Source: Owenia fusiformis
Taxonomy: Eukaryota; Annelida; Polychaeta; Sabellida; Oweniidae
Assembly: GCA_903813345.2 (NCBI GenBank)
Contig: CAIIXF020000001.1
Coordinates: 2,170,001 to 2,234,000, forward strand
DNA length: 64,000 nucleotides
Direction of reading: 5' to 3'
Shown: positions 54,501 through 55,387 of the stretch, one piece after another
How positions within the stretch are numbered: position 1 is the first letter of the stretch
Layout: every line of letters begins with the position of its first letter
The notes under the pieces: model-generated
The model's database searches: none
Told to the model about the DNA's origin: nothing
What the model saw: only the letters and a program-made list of their open reading frames with translations
Made by a program: the position numbers and the translations under genes

Positions 54501-54819
54501 CGCAGTTTTACATGAATTAAAGATACAAAATAAAGTTGTTACATGTACTTGTATTACTTGACTGCTTATGTTAGTGAAGAGAATAAGTGCATGGATATGG
54601 TGTGCATTGACTCTTACAGGACTGTATCCCACTGATTTATTAAATCTGTAAGATCAATCTATTTGCTTAAGTTAATGTTGCAAGCTTATATGGATTCAGA
54701 ATAATAAATTAAAAATTTCTCAAAGTTTCACAATTTCTTTTTCAGCCTCCATGCTCGGGTCTCCAGTCACACCAACAAGACAAAGTACAAGGAAACTTAC
54801 GAGGAAAACACCTCATTGA
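475..54819 (+). CDS. SMCHD1: SMCHD1-like chromatin protein, spliced, 3' 29 exons (5' part outside window)
   Basis: This is the C-terminal 1147 codons of a protein matching SMCHD1, a non-canonical SMC protein that binds chromatin and maintains long-range silencing in vertebrates. Exons: 475-574, 1016-1088, 30691-30827, 31052-31186, 33363-33525, 33806-33873, 34098-34246, 34455-34587, 34985-35062, 35204-35362, 35691-35816, 36794-36873, 37176-37333, 37691-37812, 38015-38076, 38334-38550, 38689-38838, 39405-39537, 49353-49472, 49764-49849, 50319-50438, 50657-50764, 51083-51165, 51449-51555, 51840-51910, 52144-52315, 53674-53832, 54253-54354, 54746-54819. All junctions are GT/AG and every phase fits, giving one frame to the stop. 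The first ~750 residues are Ig-like repeats with recurring G-[PA]-P-[SA]-K strands. A coiled coil follows, then the SMC hinge (about residues 817-1037, with motifs [20 protein letters not shown] and RSNGKFGG), a second coiled coil and a Lys/Pro/Ser tail. Human SMCHD1 is about 2000 residues, so the ATPase half is upstream. Two introns host antisense genes. Confidence 0.93.
593..743. mobile_element. Short pogo/Tc1-like MITE
   Basis: The ends CAGTAAAATC and the reverse complement of GGTTTTACGG are flanked by TA on both sides. The internal TCTAATCTGA resembles the CTCTAATCCGAAC class of ends seen again at 16962 and 48982. The match is short, so the call is tentative. Confidence 0.45.
1016..1088 (+). 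CDS. SMCHD1: SMCHD1-like exon (residues 34-57)
   Basis: The acceptor is TGTTGTAG and the donor CCTG|GTAAGT. It encodes [16 protein letters not shown] and a strand ending in MLPG. The last base of the exon joins the first two bases of 30691 to make a Gly codon. The sequence spanning this donor is partly repeated several times just downstream (to about 1195). Confidence 0.85.
1070..1195 (+). repeat. Degenerate repeats of an exon end with its 5' splice site
   Basis: The exon end and donor AATGTTACCTGGTAAGT recur in altered form at about 1124 (ATGTTACCTAGG), 1149 (TGTGACCTGGTGAG) and 1174-1192 (ATGTAACCTGGTAAGT). The last copy is a complete alternative donor context. Similar but inverted sequence lies at about 27848-27890. 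Confidence 0.6.
1350..1850. repeat. Tandem repeat array, ATGGC-rich ~140-bp unit (array 1)
   Basis: About four diverged copies share TTTTCAAGATGGC, a CTGCCATTTTT-like core, TGTAATCTTTGATAACTCAA and a TTTTATATxxTGATGCCTA end. Copies begin near 1363, 1511, 1644 and 1751. The array starts with a CTCGAGAAGG block also found at the start of the second array at 28648. Confidence 0.75.
4895..5122. repeat. 114-bp direct duplication
   Basis: Two almost identical copies of 114 bp begin at 4895 and 5009, each containing GATGCCCTTTTAGGGCC, itself a small inverted repeat. They lead into the 37-bp array. Confidence 0.8.
5110..5402. repeat. 37-bp tandem array, copy A
   Basis: About eight copies of a unit containing AAATGATACAATATGGATTG with occasional one-base changes. 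The same unit forms a second array at 11985-12218. There are no spacers and no coding potential. Confidence 0.9.
5405..8507. repeat. Complex repeat block with GGATA microsatellites and CCGGAAGT cores
   Basis: Long units start with ATAACTAGACTTTGG (5405 and 7268). Each continues through GGATAGGAAGGATA-type microsatellite (about 5520-5700, 6665-6760 and 7395-7580) into several copies of a segment centred on GCCATAACTTCCGAACCGG followed by AAGTCGGATCGAAATTTGG. These are seen near 5760, 5900, 6375, 6850, 7665, 7800 and 8270. TTGACCTAGATTTTGACCTA blocks recur at about 6178 and 8078. The block continues after the LINE at 10839-11480. No coding frame is kept. Confidence 0.85.
7137..7149 (-). promoter_or_regulatory. 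Perfect DR1 nuclear-receptor half-site pair
   Basis: TGACCTTTGACCT is the reverse complement of AGGTCAAAGGTCA, the consensus for RXR/HNF4/PPAR-type DR1 binding. It sits in repeat DNA, and a second perfect copy is at 11361-11373. The match is direct; any function is unknown. Confidence 0.35.
8517..10649 (+). CDS. LINE reverse transcriptase (5'-truncated ORF2-like frame)
   Basis: The frame is open from just after TAG at 8514-8516 to the stop at 10647-10649, about 710 codons with no break. The first annotatable start is GTG at 8811, but the coding sequence clearly continues upstream: SKAPGPD, the usual lead-in to the polymerase, ends at 8810. Visible reverse-transcriptase motifs include [59 protein letters not shown] and the catalytic YADD (about 9453-9464). 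Near the C-terminus a [20 protein letters not shown] segment gives a Cys/His pattern like a zinc knuckle. The family belongs to the CR1/L2/jockey-type clades, which I cannot separate by eye. The apurinic endonuclease part is missing, so this copy is not autonomous. Confidence 0.93.
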   Translation, partial: CSGGKGYFSILKNLTGNKSCKSRIPVLIDRNGIPSTLSKDKANILLRHFINKYHIEEELPNIAFPTRCNALLNPITTTRDEILKILTGLNVSKAPGPDVINNNMMKIAAPELSIILSKFFNKIFLCKTFPLSWKIGNIIPVHKKKSKSDAANYRPITLLSSMSKVFERVIFNRLFQHCIENHTLYSLQSGFLPGHSCERQLISIIDYITSCIDNGDEVSGVFLDISAAFDTMPHKYIITKLKSYGFGPNTIDLLSSYLSNRKVRVLVDGHESNYSADSYINAGVPQGSILGPLMFLLYINDMPDKLTNTSFLYADDTSIYCPYNKDNLIDKMTTLQEDMDIINDWSNLWHLNFNATKSAHLIFHGRKIIENIYPLHLGNTRIPKYDHHKHLGLILDGNLKFSHHITEISKRIDKLINPLKALKSKLNGIHLLNIYNTYIRPHFEFCDIIYGCPNINKLKSLDSLMYKAGIIISGTISGSSSAKVLKCLNWLPLETRRFHRRMNMMYSVTNGNSPNYILDIFRKFQRPDNRRVLRNKPSYILPTKRAIIKSKSCVYRSIKEWNDLPLKINTLDTFKRKMASKSLPTPIIASFSLNLTRHREKLLNQLRCDLVLKAQLHSHNFNNVNSPMCACELESETLNHFLFRCPLHVDDFKLLNDKITRENPMIKFNSLTRANKANTLLFGHHLCNKNENSRIIKSFAEYLDIAFSNR
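8520..10826 (+). mobile_element. 5'-truncated non-LTR retrotransposon (LINE) with perfect target duplication
   Basis: The 12-bp sequence AATCTGTAGTGT flanks the insertion at 8508-8519 and 10827-10838. The 3' end is an A-rich tail (AAATAAATAAAAAAAAT). The empty site is recognisable because uninterrupted copies of the host repeat exist nearby (for example 6130). No endonuclease region is present, so the element is 5'-truncated. The intact frame implies a recent insertion. Confidence 0.95.
10839..11480. repeat. Continuation of the complex repeat after the LINE
   Basis: The sequence resumes exactly where the copy was interrupted (GTCAGAATCTCAAAAATAAGG-type text). It repeats the TTGACCTAGATTTTGACCTA block and one GAACCGGAAGTCAG core (about 11083), then TGACCTTTGACCT at 11361-11373. 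Confidence 0.8.
11361..11373 (-). promoter_or_regulatory. Second perfect DR1 site in the complex repeat
   Basis: TGACCTTTGACCT recurs in the homologous position of another repeat copy, so the spacing is inherited with the repeat. Confidence 0.35.
11500..11600. repeat. Two tandem copies of a 53-bp unit with a perfect 11-bp hairpin
   Basis: Each copy contains AGACTCCAGAT, a four-base loop and ATCTGGAGTCT. The copies lie near 11515 and 11568. The same TCAGACTCCAGAT text occurs at the starts of the long repeat units. Confidence 0.7.
11985..12218. repeat. 37-bp tandem array, copy B
   Basis: About seven copies of the AAATGATACAATATGGATTG unit, the same family as 5110-5402. It ends about 55 bases before a large inverted-repeat element. 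Confidence 0.9.
12274..15376. mobile_element. 3.1-kb terminal-inverted-repeat element with 6-bp target duplication
   Basis: The ends begin CACCCTATGCAGACAGAGCC. About 88 bp at 12274-12362 match the reverse complement of about 15290-15376. CTATGA flanks both sides (12268-12273 and 15377-15382). The inside (12400-14600) is AT-rich without a convincing gene, and the right part is a giant hairpin (14614-15286). It looks non-autonomous. The superfamily is not assigned. Confidence 0.65.
14614..15286. repeat. Giant near-perfect hairpin, arms of about 330 bp
   Basis: Text reading outward from the centre near 14950 matches its reverse complement for about 330 bp per side with few mismatches. Examples are GCATCTTGGAAGCCAGGCAG on the left against CTGCCTGGCTTCCAAGATGC on the right. 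The centre holds GGGTGCGGAGG and its inverse with almost no loop. Confidence 0.9.
15721..16906 (-). CDS. Helicase exon (terminal) of the NERD-helicase gene
   Basis: The acceptor on the - strand is TTGTTTGCAG at 16916-16907, and the exon starts with one base finishing a split codon. Walker A GPPGSGKT is at about 16734-16711 and DESQD at about 16509. After the ACSRS motif VI the last ~60 residues are an Arg/Ala/Leu-rich tail made from GC-rich repeats (including GCGGCCGC near 15848). This tail is unlike the rest and may be a late extension. Confidence 0.82.
15721..22239 (-). CDS. NERD-nuclease / UvrD-like SF1 helicase gene, spliced, nested antisense in SMCHD1 intron
   Basis: At least three coding exons on the - strand read from 22239 down to a stop at 15721-15723: NERD exon (22239-21326), linker exon (about 19343-19162) and helicase exon (16906-15721). 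The first part has a NERD (PD-D/EXK nuclease-related) core: CDEAELL, then [21 protein letters not shown], with Asp and QxK in the catalytic positions. The last part has Walker A GPPGSGKT, Walker [10 protein letters not shown], a FRGLED motif V and an ACSRS motif VI, as in UvrD-type superfamily 1 helicases. The linker-helicase junction fits in phase (CG|A gives Arg). The NERD-linker junction was not resolved and may need one more small exon. NERD-SF1 fusions are well known in bacteria, some linked with phage defence; an antiviral or DNA-handling role here is only inferred. Confidence 0.8.
16962..17437. mobile_element. Pogo/Tc1-like MITE in the helicase-gene intron
   Basis: The ends CAGTGGAACCGTCTAATCC and CAGTGAAACCTTTATATCTG (reverse complement of the right end) are flanked by TA on both sides. 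Length is 476 bp, with no ORF. It lies just upstream of the helicase exon acceptor. Confidence 0.6.
17461..17970. repeat. 162-bp tandem repeat, about 3.2 copies
   Basis: AATGTTAAGG-type starts occur at 17461, 17623, 17785 and 17947, each exactly 162 bp apart. Copies are more than 90% alike. The period is a multiple of three, but no frame looks conserved. Confidence 0.92.
18052..18880. other. Intronic, nothing recognised
   Basis: AT-rich intron of both the SMCHD1-like and NERD-helicase genes. I see no coding exon, repeat array or clear element. Confidence 0.5.
18885..19003. repeat. Long hairpin, arms of about 55 bp
   Basis: CACGAATCTACAGCTACAGG and onward pairs with CTGCAACTGTGGATTCGT near 18980-19000. 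The arms are imperfect and meet near AAAGCAAATCTTTTG. It could be a small MITE; no target duplication was established. Confidence 0.7.
19162..19343 (-). CDS. Linker exon of the NERD-helicase gene (5' edge uncertain)
   Basis: The donor TTACG|GTACAG at 19162/19161 ends in phase 2 and joins exactly to the helicase exon. It encodes an acidic helical linker ([33 protein letters not shown]). The acceptor given (GTACAG) is only one of several and does not match the phase of the NERD exon. Confidence 0.55.
20179..21243. mobile_element. Mariner/Tc1-like element with long inverted repeats, degenerate
   Basis: The ends CAGGGAGTTCCTAAAGTTCT and (right end, reversed) CAGGGCATTCATAAAGTTCT, both followed by TGCAAAAGTCCTCTAAAATT, are flanked by TA at 20177-20178 and 21244-21245. 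The inverted repeats are about 190 bp. The inside keeps a broken helix-turn-helix coding remnant. It sits between the NERD and linker exons. Confidence 0.87.
20554..20919 (+). pseudogene. Remnant of a mariner-type transposase HTH domain
   Basis: A 120-codon frame ends [20 protein letters not shown], matching the basic end of the HTH_48-type DNA-binding domain of mariner transposases. The preceding helix ([19 protein letters not shown]) is readable only in another frame and has stops. No catalytic DDE part remains, so the element cannot move itself. Confidence 0.6.
21326..22239 (-). CDS. NERD-domain exon of the NERD-helicase gene
   Basis: It is open for 305 codons and ends at donor GCAAA|GTAAGT. 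No ATG begins this frame: the first in-frame ATG is at codon 20, and the frame opens with TTG. An ATG in another frame at 22271 gives [11 protein letters not shown] before a stop exactly where this frame begins. That suggests either a one-base deletion near 22238 or an unseen upstream exon. NERD catalytic candidates are Glu136/138, Asp176/178 and Gln191-x-Lys193. A short stretch (LEDIKQPR near residues 7-13, SENIKQSR near 54-61) is internally duplicated. Confidence 0.78.
22860..24620. mobile_element. Harbinger-like inverted-repeat element, non-autonomous
   Basis: TTCACCTTTCCCCAAAGTC at the left and its exact reverse complement at the right end are flanked by TAA (22857-22859 and 24621-24623), a three-base duplication typical of PIF/Harbinger. 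Both sub-terminal regions carry a TGACGTCA site followed by AxAGxAGGGCA. No transposase frame was seen inside. Confidence 0.55.
25321..25575. mobile_element. 255-bp MITE with 29-bp inverted repeats
   Basis: GTCCCATTATTTCCACATTG, followed by TTATAAC, is matched by the reverse complement at 25547-25575. A single related end (TTGTCCCATTATTTCCAC) lies alone at about 22691. There is no ORF. Confidence 0.65.
26019..26890 (-). pseudogene. Ty3/gypsy-type retrotransposon integrase fragment, frameshifted
   Basis: Reading on the - strand, [17 protein letters not shown] carries the last acidic residue of the integrase DDE core. [18 protein letters not shown] and the QVVFVKNP chromodomain-like C-terminal region follow. 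The frame from about 26890 to 26182 stops at GFR. The continuation, ending [11 protein letters not shown], is in another frame (26318-26019), so there is a frameshift near 26200-26300. Everything upstream (protease, reverse transcriptase, RNase H) and the LTRs are absent. It is an old, dead fragment in the SMCHD1 intron. Confidence 0.85.
27240..27720. repeat. Degenerate tandem repeats of about 130-140 bp
   Basis: Recurrent blocks AAAGTATxxCTxTAT, TTTAGAGTAGAT and AAAATTCAAAATGxC appear near 27290-27400 and 27430-27530, and in weaker form to 27700. No coding signal is seen between 27100 and 28550. Confidence 0.5.
28560..29440. repeat. Tandem repeat array, ATGGCGGC-rich ~145-bp unit (array 2)
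   Basis: Six copies have TTTTCAAxATGGC starts near 28662, 28806, 28941, 29086, 29231 and 29380. Each has TAATCTTTGATAACTCAAAT and GATTTGGTTCAAATTTTATA. Most copies end with GATGCxTAGGGACACAGT. The array is preceded by a GAACGAAGTTCG palindrome (about 28580-28591). It is the same family as 1350-1850. Confidence 0.9.
29445..30690. other. End of the giant intron, nothing recognised
   Basis: AT-rich sequence before the acceptor at 30690. A GGGATTTGCTACTCCATGGA motif at about 30609 also occurs in related form near 4859 and 27784, so it is a dispersed repeat. No exon is seen. Confidence 0.5.
30691..30827 (+). CDS. SMCHD1: SMCHD1-like exon (residues 58-103)
   Basis: The acceptor is CTTTTTGTAG and the donor CAAG|GTAAAT. 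It encodes the characteristic [12 protein letters not shown] start of an Ig-like repeat and ends LNVVCK. It follows a 29.6-kb intron. Confidence 0.9.
31052..31186 (+). CDS. SMCHD1: SMCHD1-like exon (residues 104-148)
   Basis: The acceptor is TATTTTAG and the donor CCT|GTAAGT. The exon is 45 whole codons, [16 protein letters not shown] to KIELP. The next intron carries a hAT-like element with an 8-bp target duplication. Confidence 0.9.
31282..32972. mobile_element. hAT-like DNA transposon, non-autonomous, with 8-bp target duplication
   Basis: TTCTAAAC flanks both sides (31274-31281 and 32973-32980). The ends are CAGTGTATTTCCTAAG and, at the right, the reverse complement of CTTAGGAAATACCCTG. 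Sub-terminal GCCGGACATACGGACC blocks (31310 and 31370) and CGGTCCGG-like blocks on the right are typical of hAT ends. An inner inverted repeat pairs GTGGGTTTATCGGCAGAA (about 31898) with TTCTGCCGATAAACCCA (about 32098). No transposase frame is present. Confidence 0.82.
33363..33525 (+). CDS. SMCHD1: SMCHD1-like exon (residues 149-202)
   Basis: The acceptor is TGTTGCAG and the donor TTAG|GTAAGT. It encodes [29 protein letters not shown] and ends DYLKGL plus one base. The phase-0 start fits the previous exon. An upstream open stretch (33155-33362) is not needed for the frame. Confidence 0.88.
33806..33873 (+). CDS. SMCHD1: SMCHD1-like exon (residues 203-225)
   Basis: The acceptor is GTTTTCAG and the donor AAG|GTAAAT. 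The two leading bases complete an Ala codon, followed by [16 protein letters not shown] and DKIK. Confidence 0.88.
34098..34246 (+). CDS. SMCHD1: SMCHD1-like exon (residues 226-274)
   Basis: The acceptor is TCTCACAG and the donor ATAAG|GTTAGT. It encodes [20 protein letters not shown] and a strand ending FSFTI. The terminal AG is completed to Arg by the next exon. Confidence 0.9.
34455..34587 (+). CDS. SMCHD1: SMCHD1-like exon (residues 275-319)
   Basis: The acceptor is TTTCTCCAG and the donor CAG|GTAGGT. It encodes [16 protein letters not shown] and a strand with [14 protein letters not shown]. Confidence 0.9.
34985..35062 (+). CDS. SMCHD1: SMCHD1-like exon (residues 320-345)
   Basis: The acceptor is ATATTGCAG and the donor AAG|GTAAAC. 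It is 26 whole codons, [15 protein letters not shown] to ETSSK. Confidence 0.88.
35204..35362 (+). CDS. SMCHD1: SMCHD1-like exon (residues 346-398)
   Basis: The acceptor is TTGTTTTAG and the donor CAG|GTACAA. It is 53 whole codons containing [20 protein letters not shown] and the Ig-like repeat mark [11 protein letters not shown]. Confidence 0.9.
35691..35816 (+). CDS. SMCHD1: SMCHD1-like exon (residues 399-440)
   Basis: The acceptor is ATATTCAG and the donor AAG|GTATGT. It is 42 whole codons including [20 protein letters not shown], a typical Ig-like strand pair. Confidence 0.9.
36794..36873 (+). CDS. SMCHD1: SMCHD1-like exon (residues 441-466)
   Basis: The acceptor is AATTTTCAG and the donor AAAAG|GTAGAC. 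It encodes [18 protein letters not shown] and ends CVEGK plus AG of a split Arg codon. Confidence 0.88.
37176..37333 (+). CDS. SMCHD1: SMCHD1-like exon (residues 467-519)
   Basis: The acceptor is TTACTCCAG and the donor CCAG|GTTAGT. It encodes [28 protein letters not shown] and FNIGGVLP. Both ends are split codons that match the neighbouring exons. Confidence 0.9.
37691..37812 (+). CDS. SMCHD1: SMCHD1-like exon (residues 520-560)
   Basis: The acceptor is AACTTCCAG and the donor ATAT|GTAAGT. It encodes [19 protein letters not shown] and a Pro/Lys-rich end. The frame closes exactly with the next exon. Confidence 0.87.
38015..38076 (+). CDS. SMCHD1: SMCHD1-like exon (residues 561-580)
   Basis: The acceptor is TTTTGCAG and the donor TTCAG|GTTAGT. 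This short exon encodes [20 protein letters not shown] plus two bases of Arg. Confidence 0.87.
38334..38550 (+). CDS. SMCHD1: SMCHD1-like exon (residues 581-653)
   Basis: The acceptor is CATTTTCAG and the donor CCAA|GTAAGT. It encodes [17 protein letters not shown], then the Ig-like repeat mark [15 protein letters not shown] and SLTLSIQ. Confidence 0.92.
38689..38838 (+). CDS. SMCHD1: SMCHD1-like exon (residues 654-703)
   Basis: The acceptor is TTTCTAG and the donor CAG|GTGAGC. It is 50 whole codons, [20 protein letters not shown] and onward, the last canonical Ig-like strand set. Confidence 0.92.
39405..39537 (+). CDS. SMCHD1: SMCHD1-like exon (residues 704-747)
   Basis: The acceptor is CTTTGTAG and the donor AATA|GTAAGT. 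It encodes [20 protein letters not shown] and ends ETTFQFHN plus one base. The following intron (9.8 kb) contains the antisense LRR gene. Confidence 0.9.
40692..40804. repeat. Hairpin with arms of about 54 bp
   Basis: GTTATGTCCCTATCATTGAA pairs with TTCAATGATACGGACATAA, and the arms meet near CCCAAGCTTGCGAGGG. A further pair, TTGTATTACATACC (about 40807) and GGTATGTAATACA (about 40995), encloses the next 190 bp, so two small inverted-repeat units lie side by side. Confidence 0.85.
41337..41611 (-). CDS. LRR-ZU5 gene exon 5 (ZU5/UPA, HFS motif)
   Basis: The acceptor is TGTTCCAG and the donor TCTGG|GTAAGT. It encodes [52 protein letters not shown] and ends [10 protein letters not shown]. It ends with two bases of a split Gly codon, so coding continues downstream of this exon. 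Confidence 0.82.
41337..46100 (-). CDS. LRR-ZU5/UPA protein (PIDD-like architecture), spliced, nested antisense; 3' end unresolved
   Basis: Exons on the - strand: 46100-44542, 44207-44000, 43522-42498, 42198-41979, 41611-41337, all GT/AG and in phase (1095 residues so far). Residues ~45-400 are about 15 leucine-rich repeats of the LxxLxLxxNxLxxLP type. Residues ~400-930 are a Ser/Asn/His-rich linker with repeated NGDLKxK units. Residues ~950-1095 resemble a ZU5 domain ([18 protein letters not shown], then [14 protein letters not shown]) leading to a UPA-like end with WHFSG. LRR followed by ZU5-UPA is the layout of PIDD1, a scaffold of caspase-2 and NF-kB signalling whose ZU5-UPA cuts itself at His-Phe-Ser. 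A C-terminal death domain would be expected next but was not found. No signal peptide is seen, so it is probably cytosolic. The gene lies wholly inside one SMCHD1 intron. Confidence 0.8.
41979..42198 (-). CDS. LRR-ZU5 gene exon 4 (start of ZU5)
   Basis: The acceptor is CTGTTTCTAG and the donor GCAG|GTAATC. It encodes [19 protein letters not shown], then [19 protein letters not shown] and LDHVELTMQ, the first strands of a ZU5 fold. Confidence 0.83.
42498..43522 (-). CDS. LRR-ZU5 gene exon 3 (repeat-rich linker)
   Basis: The acceptor is GATTTAAG and the donor AAAAA|GTAGGT (reading one base pair further would meet TAG). It encodes [20 protein letters not shown] and four or more imperfect NGDL/NGDI/NGDV-[KRMH] repeats (about residues 670-735). 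It is His/Ser/Asp-rich and presumably disordered. Confidence 0.83.
44000..44207 (-). CDS. LRR-ZU5 gene exon 2 (linker)
   Basis: The acceptor is CTTTTGTAG and the donor GACAG|GTCAGT. It encodes [20 protein letters not shown] and [20 protein letters not shown]. The phase fits both neighbours. Confidence 0.85.
44542..46100 (-). CDS. LRR exon (start codon) of the LRR-ZU5 gene
   Basis: The ATG at 46100-46098 gives [17 protein letters not shown]. About 15 LRRs follow, such as [18 protein letters not shown] and [18 protein letters not shown]. The exon then goes into a polar stretch ending NHGKNQHQ before donor CAAAA|GTAAGT. A single large LRR exon is unusual, since LRR exons are often split per repeat. 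Confidence 0.9.
48982..49165. mobile_element. 184-bp pogo/Tc1-like MITE
   Basis: CAGCAAAACCCAATTTGTCT with TTATCTGAACAC on the left, and the reverse complement of GTGTTCAGATATATAAAGG with TTTTACTG on the right, are flanked by TA on both sides. It shows the same end class as 593 and 16962. Confidence 0.72.
49353..49472 (+). CDS. SMCHD1: SMCHD1-like exon, pre-hinge coiled coil (residues 748-787)
   Basis: The acceptor is TATTTAAG and the donor ACAG|GTAGGT. It encodes [19 protein letters not shown] and [16 protein letters not shown], a charged helical stretch expected before the hinge. Confidence 0.9.
49764..49849 (+). CDS. SMCHD1: SMCHD1-like exon, coiled coil (residues 788-816)
   Basis: The acceptor is TATTGTAG and the donor TCT|GTGAGT. 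It encodes [20 protein letters not shown] and ends VSHLAS. It continues the coiled coil. Confidence 0.9.
50076..50281. mobile_element. 206-bp MITE with CAGGCCCGTAGCCAG ends
   Basis: CAGGCCCGTAGCCAG at 50076 and its reverse complement ending at 50281 are flanked by CAGCG on both sides. G-rich sub-terminal runs GGGGGGTTC are present. This end sequence is familiar from dispersed elements of many marine invertebrates. It lies 32 bases (37 from the element edge) before an SMCHD1 hinge exon. Confidence 0.82.
50319..50438 (+). CDS. SMCHD1: SMCHD1-like exon, start of SMC hinge (residues 817-856)
   Basis: The acceptor is ATATTCCAG and the donor AAAG|GTCAGT. It encodes [20 protein letters not shown] and [18 protein letters not shown]. 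The acceptor lies only 32 bases after the target duplication of a small inverted-repeat element. Confidence 0.92.
50657..50764 (+). CDS. SMCHD1: SMCHD1-like exon, SMC hinge (residues 857-892)
   Basis: The acceptor is ATGTTTTAG and the donor CAAG|GTTAGT. It encodes [20 protein letters not shown] and [12 protein letters not shown], very close to the vertebrate SMCHD1 hinge. Confidence 0.95.
51083..51165 (+). CDS. SMCHD1: SMCHD1-like exon, SMC hinge (residues 893-919)
   Basis: The acceptor is GTGTTGCAG and the donor ACAG|GTAATA. It encodes [20 protein letters not shown] and VPDWN, another strongly conserved hinge block. Confidence 0.95.
51449..51555 (+). CDS. SMCHD1: SMCHD1-like exon, SMC hinge (residues 920-955)
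   Basis: The acceptor is TGTTGTAG and the donor AATAG|GTAAGT. It encodes [20 protein letters not shown] and [13 protein letters not shown]. Confidence 0.93.
51840..51910 (+). CDS. SMCHD1: SMCHD1-like exon, SMC hinge (residues 956-979)
   Basis: The acceptor is TTCTTTCAG and the donor AGAG|GTATTC. It encodes [20 protein letters not shown], a signature block of the SMCHD1 hinge. Confidence 0.95.
52144..52315 (+). CDS. SMCHD1: SMCHD1-like exon, end of SMC hinge (residues 980-1036)
   Basis: The acceptor is TAATTGCAG and the donor AATAG|GTAGGC. It encodes [39 protein letters not shown] and ends AVCTQI plus one base. The last 75 bases with the donor are unit 1 of a 13-copy 80-bp tandem array. Only this first donor keeps the frame, because reading past it meets TAG after four codons. 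Confidence 0.95.
52241..53280 (+). repeat. 13 x 80-bp tandem array of an exon end plus 5' splice site
   Basis: Exactly 13 units of 80 bp run from inside the exon 52144-52315 into the intron. Each unit repeats the last 75 coding bases of the exon and AATAG|GTAGG. Unit variants (AGAGGG/GGGGGG, TCTGTACACA/TTTGCACACA) recur with a seven-unit (560-bp) higher-order period: units 2-5 match units 9-12. Confidence 0.98.
53674..53832 (+). CDS. SMCHD1: SMCHD1-like exon, post-hinge coiled coil (residues 1037-1089)
   Basis: The acceptor is TTTTTTCAG and the donor ATGG|GTAGGG. It encodes [20 protein letters not shown] and [20 protein letters not shown], a coiled coil as in SMC proteins after the hinge. 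Confidence 0.93.
54253..54354 (+). CDS. SMCHD1: SMCHD1-like exon, basic tail (residues 1090-1123)
   Basis: The acceptor is GCTTGCAG and the donor TCAG|GTAACA. It encodes [20 protein letters not shown] and a Pro/Lys stretch, KSPKQS. It is probably disordered. Confidence 0.9.
54746..54819 (+). CDS. SMCHD1: SMCHD1-like terminal exon (residues 1124-1147, stop)
   Basis: The acceptor is TTTTTCAG. It encodes [20 protein letters not shown] and TPH, then TGA at 54817-54819. The tail is short, basic and Ser/Thr-Pro rich. Confidence 0.9.
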
Positions 54820-55387
54820 TACTGAAAATATCTGAGCTTGTTTCAAAGACTTAATTGCTCGCCATAAACAAATCGGTTGTGTCATAAGGATCTCAGACCT
54901 GGCCATACTTGAATTATGGACCAGTCATGTTTTCTTGAACATGGTTAAAAAATCAAAAATCTGGGCCAGATGGAAATGTACTTATTCAAGGCCAGTGTTG
55001 ATGTTACACTCTGGATTTGAAACTCTTGTATAAACAGCAAACCAAATGATCTTCCATAAATCTTGCGAAATAGAGTACAGCATAACTTGTCTTATTCAAT
55101 CGCCACTGGGACTGGCTGGTGTTCAGATTGGCAAGTGTTGCAAGATTAAAAAATGGAACAAACAAAACATGTTCACATTGAGAGGTGCTCAAATTAGAGA
55201 GGTTTGGATATACAGGTTTTACTGCATATATATACATAATAGTATGGATCATACATTGCTTATTTTCTGTAAAATATGTTTGCTATTAAGATGACTCGTG
55301 GCTCGTGTATATGAATTTAAAACACCCTATTTGCTTATCCTGATATGATAGTACCCCGGACAGGTTGAATGATGCAGTTGTGTTTTT
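54820..55387 (+). other. Probable SMCHD1-like 3' UTR
   Basis: It follows the stop codon. Overlapping ORFs here are short and non-coding in appearance. Part (about 55105-55230) contains a pogo-like repeat end (GAGGxTTGGATATACAGGTT). Confidence 0.4.
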
